Source: Actinomycetota bacterium
Lineage (GTDB): Bacteria; Actinomycetota; Acidimicrobiia; Acidimicrobiales; Ilumatobacteraceae
Direction: 5' to 3'
DNA: 34,713 nt
Assembly (NCBI GenBank): GCA_005787785.1
Contig: SXZT01000144.1
Location: forward strand, 1 to 34,713
The translations under genes and the position numbers were made by a program. The stretch's first letter is position 1, and each line of letters starts with the position of its first letter. The notes below the pieces were generated by a model that had not been told where the DNA came from, made no database searches, and saw only the letters and a program-made list of their open reading frames with translations. Below are positions 31,870 through 34,713 of this stretch, piece after piece.

Positions 31870-32295
31870 ATGAAGAAAAGATCATTTCGAGACTCCTCTG
31901 GTGACCACCGGGGAAGCGCGACCGTCGAACTGGTGCTCGTTGCCCCGGTTCTCATGGTTCTGGCACTCTTTGTGGTTACTGCTGGTCGGTCGGGCGAAGC
32001 CTTGCGTCAGGTGCAGCACGCTGCCGACAATGGCGCGCGAGCAGCATCACAAGCCTCTTCGGCAAGACGTGAGTCAGCAGGCCTTGACGCAGCGCTTGAT
32101 GATCTACGTGCAACGGGTCGAGCGTGTGTGGATCATTCGGTCCGGGTGGAAAGCGTGAAAATCGGTCGCCTTGATGCAGTCAAGGTGAGCGTCTCGTGTC
32201 AGGTCGACCATGCCGGACTCCGGCTTCTCGGGCTGTCTCCTCGGCGGGTGACGGCTGAATCGACGGAATCAATCGACGTCTATCGAGCCAAATGA
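31870..32295 (+). CDS. tadE: TadE family pseudopilin
   Basis: This 141-residue TadE-like protein begins MKKRSFRDSSGDHRGSATVE, followed by LVLVAPVLMVLALFVV. The RG-SATVE sequence with Glu at +5 after the Gly is the classic TadE/class III prepilin junction. QVQHAADNGARAASQASS follows the helix. Cys residues later in the chain (RACVDH, VSCQVDH) could form a disulfide outside the cell. It starts 10 nt after the previous stop with GGGGACGAG upstream. Confidence 0.8.
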   Translation: MKKRSFRDSSGDHRGSATVELVLVAPVLMVLALFVVTAGRSGEALRQVQHAADNGARAASQASSARRESAGLDAALDDLRATGRACVDHSVRVESVKIGRLDAVKVSVSCQVDHAGLRLLGLSPRRVTAESTESIDVYRAK

Positions 32296-32301
32296 GGAAG
32301 C

Positions 32302-32688
32302 ATGCACAACGATGACAGAGGTTCCGTGACGGCCTTCATCGTGGGTCTCGTGATGACATTCATCGCCTGCGCGGGTCTTGCGGTCGATGGCGGTCGACTT
32401 GTCACGGCGAAGGTGCGCGCATCCGATCGCGCAGAAAACGCTGCCCGTCTCGGCGCACAAGCCGTCACGGGGATTCGTTTGGGTGTACCGACCGTCGAGG
32501 AACACCGAGCCGTTCGAATCGCCGGTGACTATCTTCGCTCGGTTGGCGCGTCGGGCAGTGTCGATGCAAATCGCTTTGAAGTATGTGTGACTATTCGTGA
32601 ACAAGTCGACATGACGCTGCTCGATCTTGTCGGCGTTGATTCGCGACCAGTCAGAGGGCGACGATGCGCCCGTCCGATCACGGAGTGA
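32302..32688 (+). CDS. TadG/TadE-like pilus assembly protein
   Basis: The 128-residue protein starts MHNDDRGSVTAFIVGLVMTF and continues into a hydrophobic helix ending in AVDGGRLVTAKVRASDRAENAARLGAQA, the Tad-like N-terminal signature of TadG proteins (Flp pilus assembly, PF13400). It lacks the large von Willebrand domain of full TadG and is thus a short version. Two cysteines (EVCVTI, RRCARP) lie in the outer part. The stop overlaps the next gene's GTG (GTGA). Confidence 0.78.
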   Translation: MHNDDRGSVTAFIVGLVMTFIACAGLAVDGGRLVTAKVRASDRAENAARLGAQAVTGIRLGVPTVEEHRAVRIAGDYLRSVGASGSVDANRFEVCVTIREQVDMTLLDLVGVDSRPVRGRRCARPITE

Positions 32689-33860
32689 CACAAGTGGAGA
32701 ACATCCGACTCGAGCAATCCATTCATTGGCTGGTCGTTGGACTGGTCGCGGCCGTTGTCTATTTGCTTCTTGCCGTTGCAATACAGGTATTCGCATCACT
32801 ACGTGGGTCTCCGCGGCCCATCCCTTTGCTCCCAACATGGCTGAAGATTGCGGTGCTCGCTGCTGTGTCCTCGGCTGCCGCTTCCAAGCCCGTGAATGCG
32901 GAAAAGCCCCAATTCTGCGCAGTGAGTGACCAACCGGACGACCAACAGGCCGACATCGATGACTTCGTTCTCGCCGGCTCGATTGCAGCAAATGCGGGTT
33001 TCGCCACGCTTCTCTTGCGCCGCCGCTTGGCACAGATCAGGACACGAAGATTTGGTTCCGCAGAGAGGAGTTGCGGATCCGCAGCCGAAGAGCCCGTGGT
33101 CAAACCCATGACGATCCCGGAGTGGTCCGTGCTCGTGCAGGTTCTTGGACCACCCGTCGTCGTCACGGCACGAGGTGAACGTGTCACGTTCGAAAAGGGC
33201 AAGGCACTCGAATTACTTGTCTGGATGACCGAACACCGGGAGGTGTCAACAAGGTCGGCTGCGCGTACAGCCCTTTGGGATGGGATGGTCAAGGACTCGA
33301 CGTTTTCCAATGTCGTCTCAGAAGTCAGACGTTCCCTGAACAGCTCTCATCCGGGTGATGTTGAGGAATGGATTCCGAGAACATTCACCGATGAACTGCC
33401 CCTGCATCCCGGCGTGGTAACCGACGCGGAATTGCTTGATATTGCGACAAAGAACTTCGAGATGAAACGTGAACAATCCGCGATGGAACTCACCCAAAGA
33501 CTGTCCGTAGTGCGGAACCTGCCCTTTTCGGGTGCTGACTATGCCTGGGCGGACGGTGAGGGGATCACCACCTCGCATGTCATCAAGGTCGTCAAAGCTG
33601 CAGTCTTGCTAGGCGAATACGCGATTGAGAACGATGACTCCGAGTTGCTGTTCATGGCAACAGAACGAGGCCTGCGAGTTTTGCCCGGCCATGAGCAGCT
33701 CGTCTCTTTGCGAATGCGCGGACATGCACGTGGCGGGAACCGCACCGCGATCAAGTACGAATGGGAAAGCTACGCGCGCGCAATTGCAGCCGACCCCTGG
33801 GCAGGTGCGATGCCGTCGTCGGAACTTGAAAATCTCGCACGAGACTTGTCACAAGCGTGA
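32685..33860 (+). CDS. Membrane-anchored BTAD/SARP-like regulator at the end of the Tad operon
   Basis: The protein has 391 residues. Hydrophobic segments at about 14-37, 52-67 and 93-111 precede a linker and an OmpR-like winged-helix domain at about 148-245 (LVQVLGPPVVVTARGERVTF, then EKGKALELLVWMTEHREVST, RTALWDG and SNVVSEVRRSLN). A helical bacterial transcriptional activator domain (about 248-391) follows, ending MPSSELENLARDLSQA. Such BTAD proteins activate transcription in actinobacteria, but the membrane anchor is unusual for SARPs. The GTG at 32685 overlaps the tadG-like stop, matching the style of the operon; GTG 32694 is an alternative. A role in controlling pilus genes is inferred. 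Confidence 0.72.
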   Translation: MTQVENIRLEQSIHWLVVGLVAAVVYLLLAVAIQVFASLRGSPRPIPLLPTWLKIAVLAAVSSAAASKPVNAEKPQFCAVSDQPDDQQADIDDFVLAGSIAANAGFATLLLRRRLAQIRTRRFGSAERSCGSAAEEPVVKPMTIPEWSVLVQVLGPPVVVTARGERVTFEKGKALELLVWMTEHREVSTRSAARTALWDGMVKDSTFSNVVSEVRRSLNSSHPGDVEEWIPRTFTDELPLHPGVVTDAELLDIATKNFEMKREQSAMELTQRLSVVRNLPFSGADYAWADGEGITTSHVIKVVKAAVLLGEYAIENDDSELLFMATERGLRVLPGHEQLVSLRMRGHARGGNRTAIKYEWESYARAIAADPWAGAMPSSELENLARDLSQA

Positions 33861-34324
33861 GCACTCGCCGCATTTTGCGACGCACTACCGCCGCTGCGGT
33901 CTTCAGACCACCCGGCGGGACTGTATTTGCGGGACCCTCGACCAGATGAGGCCGTGGTTCTCTGCGTGGATTACGAGAACGGCAGGTACCGGCAAACACA
34001 TGCATTTGACATGGCACCCGTTGACCGGAGAGTCATTCGCCTCGGTGAATTGATCGACGAGTCAAGTGGAGCGAGAGATTGGGAGAGGATGATCGAGTCA
34101 CCTCGATCTCTCGTCGACTGAAATACATAGCGACCCAATGTAAACCAGTGGGTATTGAAGAGGGCATTGACGTCGCGTTGGCGATCGACCTGGTTGCGTA
34201 TCCTCTGCGCGACGCGGGTGCTGCTGCAGGTCTCGCCTCTCGTGACGATGAATTGAGTCCGGCACTCGAGGCATTCGTCGATATTGCTGAAGGTCTGTCG
34301 CCGATCGAAGTCGCGTCAAGGTGA
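33861..34324 (+). pseudogene. Decayed NYN-domain (LabA/PIN-like) nuclease gene
   Basis: Two frames carry parts of one family. From 33861 the frame of the preceding gene stays open after its TGA and reads LRDPRPDEAVVLCVDYENGR, then APVDRRVIRLGELID, to a stop at 34121. This is like the NYN N-terminus (V-x-V-DYEN, then LGELL). The other half is in the -1 frame, open from 34049 to 34324: GIEEGIDVALAIDLVAYPL, then DDELSPALEAFVDIAEG, like the NYN segment KGIDVALAIDF plus the D-x-D-x-x-PALE region. The segment expected between the halves is missing and no good start codon exists. Loss by deletion and frameshift is inferred. If it is real and intact, it is far from the family norm. Confidence 0.5.
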
Positions 34325-34347
34325 TTCGTAACGACGCGTAGTTCGCG

Positions 34348-34713
34348 TCAGTCGGCGAAGGCGCCGGTGAGGCCGGCGAGTGAGAGGGCCTCGTTGATCG
34401 TGGCGGCGGTGTCGACGCGGATGCCCTGCACCTTTGCGGACGCCGACGCGGGGACGATGGCGCGGGTGAAGCCGAGGCGAGCGGCTTCGGCGAGACGACG
34501 GCCGACTTGTGCGACCTGGCGGACTTCGCCGGCGAGACCGACTTCGCCGATAACCACGAGGTCTGCGGGGAGCGGCTTGTTCGCGATTGCGGAGACGAGC
34601 GCCAGACACATTCCGAGATCGGCGCCCGGTTCTGACAACTTCACCCCACCGACGACGGATGCATAAACCTCGTGACCGGCGAGCGACACTCGCGCACGGC
34701 GTTCGAGGACGGC
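34348..34713 (-). CDS. radA: DNA repair protein RadA (Sms), C-terminal part
   Basis: Read from the window edge, the frame gives AVLERRARVSLAGHEVYASV, followed by VGGVKLSEPGADLGMCLALVSAI, VVIGEVGLAGEVRQV and RLAEAARLGFTRAIVP. This is the Lon-like C-terminal domain of RadA, a RecA-related branch-migration ATPase. The ATPase core and start lie outside the window. The 24-bp gap to the NYN remnant shows nothing else. Confidence 0.95.
   Translation of the reverse strand, partial: AVLERRARVSLAGHEVYASVVGGVKLSEPGADLGMCLALVSAIANKPLPADLVVIGEVGLAGEVRQVAQVGRRLAEAARLGFTRAIVPASASAKVQGIRVDTAATINEALSLAGLTGAFAD

Noticed and set aside
33858-33860. TGA of the BTAD gene as a readthrough or selenocysteine codon, because the frame remains open for 86 codons.
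   Set aside because: The downstream part resembles a separate NYN family and is itself broken by a frameshift. No SECIS-like hairpin was evident.
34049-34121. Programmed -1 frameshift joining the two NYN halves.
   Set aside because: No convincing slippery heptamer was found in the overlap, and a family segment is missing between the halves, so decay is the simpler reading.
1-34713. CRISPR arrays, insertion sequences, integrases, att sites and rRNA.
   Set aside because: No regularly spaced repeats, transposase-like frames or rRNA signatures were seen. Intergenic gaps are short throughout.

Overview
The window is about 34.7 kb of chromosomal DNA, roughly 60% GC, from a Gram-positive actinobacterium. 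A member of class Acidimicrobiia (Ilumatobacter/Microthrix-like) is most likely. The inference rests on the clpS-DUF2017 pair, a WhiB7-type Wbl regulator with AT-hook, a caa3-type oxidase operon, a compact actinobacterial Tad pilus operon, frequent GTG starts and several promoters of the form TANNNT followed 6-7 nt later by the start codon (leaderless mRNAs). No insertion sequence, integrase, phage gene or CRISPR array was seen; this is dense core genome, with ATGA/GTGA start-stop overlaps in most operons.

Layout. 1-924 (minus): 5' end of a tRNA-Glu gene, DUF2017 gene and clpS. 923-10462 (plus): the respiratory block. It holds ctaB (heme O synthase), then a three-gene module resembling a cytochrome oxidase without its metal ligands (subunit I paralog, subunit III paralog, membrane protein with cupredoxin-like tail), then the genuine caa3 oxidase ctaC-ctaD-ctaE-ctaF and the assembly factor ctaG. 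10463-12099 (minus): a two-gene ABC exporter. 12142-14072 (plus): serS-pdxH. 14078-16464 (minus): whiB7-like gene, TlpA thioredoxin, CcdA and a poly-gamma-glutamate hydrolase-family gene, preceded by a roughly 235-nt leader (16465-16699) with an alanine-rich upstream ORF and an intrinsic terminator. 16786-25448: housekeeping and catabolic genes in small divergent or convergent pairs (acyl-ACP thioesterase, MBL hydrolase, orn, dut, phosphotransferase, CoA-transferase, cyclase, M20 peptidase, Nudix, thiamine-binding protein, HTH regulator). 25450-27370 (minus): coaA and a SEC-C-tagged methionine aminopeptidase. 27509-33860 (plus): Tad/Flp pilus operon ending in a membrane-anchored BTAD-type regulator, followed by a decayed NYN-domain gene. 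34348-34713 (minus): 3' part of radA.

How the genes work together. CtaB makes heme O for the aa3 centre, CtaG helps insert copper, and CtaC-D-E-F form the terminal oxidase with its own fused cytochrome c. The metal-free paralogs lie inside the same transcription unit, so a structural, assembly or sensory role next to the real oxidase is the natural hypothesis. The WhiB7-like leader has the parts expected for ribosome-controlled attenuation: a TTGACG -35 with an AT-rich patch just upstream, an Ala-rich uORF, an alternative pairing segment inside the uORF and a terminator before the Wbl start. The Tad operon encodes the ATPase (TadA), two platform proteins (TadB/C), CpaB, a small pilin-like peptide and three TadE/G-like pseudopilins.

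The two most rewarding regions for follow-up are 1987-5346 (pseudo-oxidase) and 16465-16746 (attenuated whiB7 leader).
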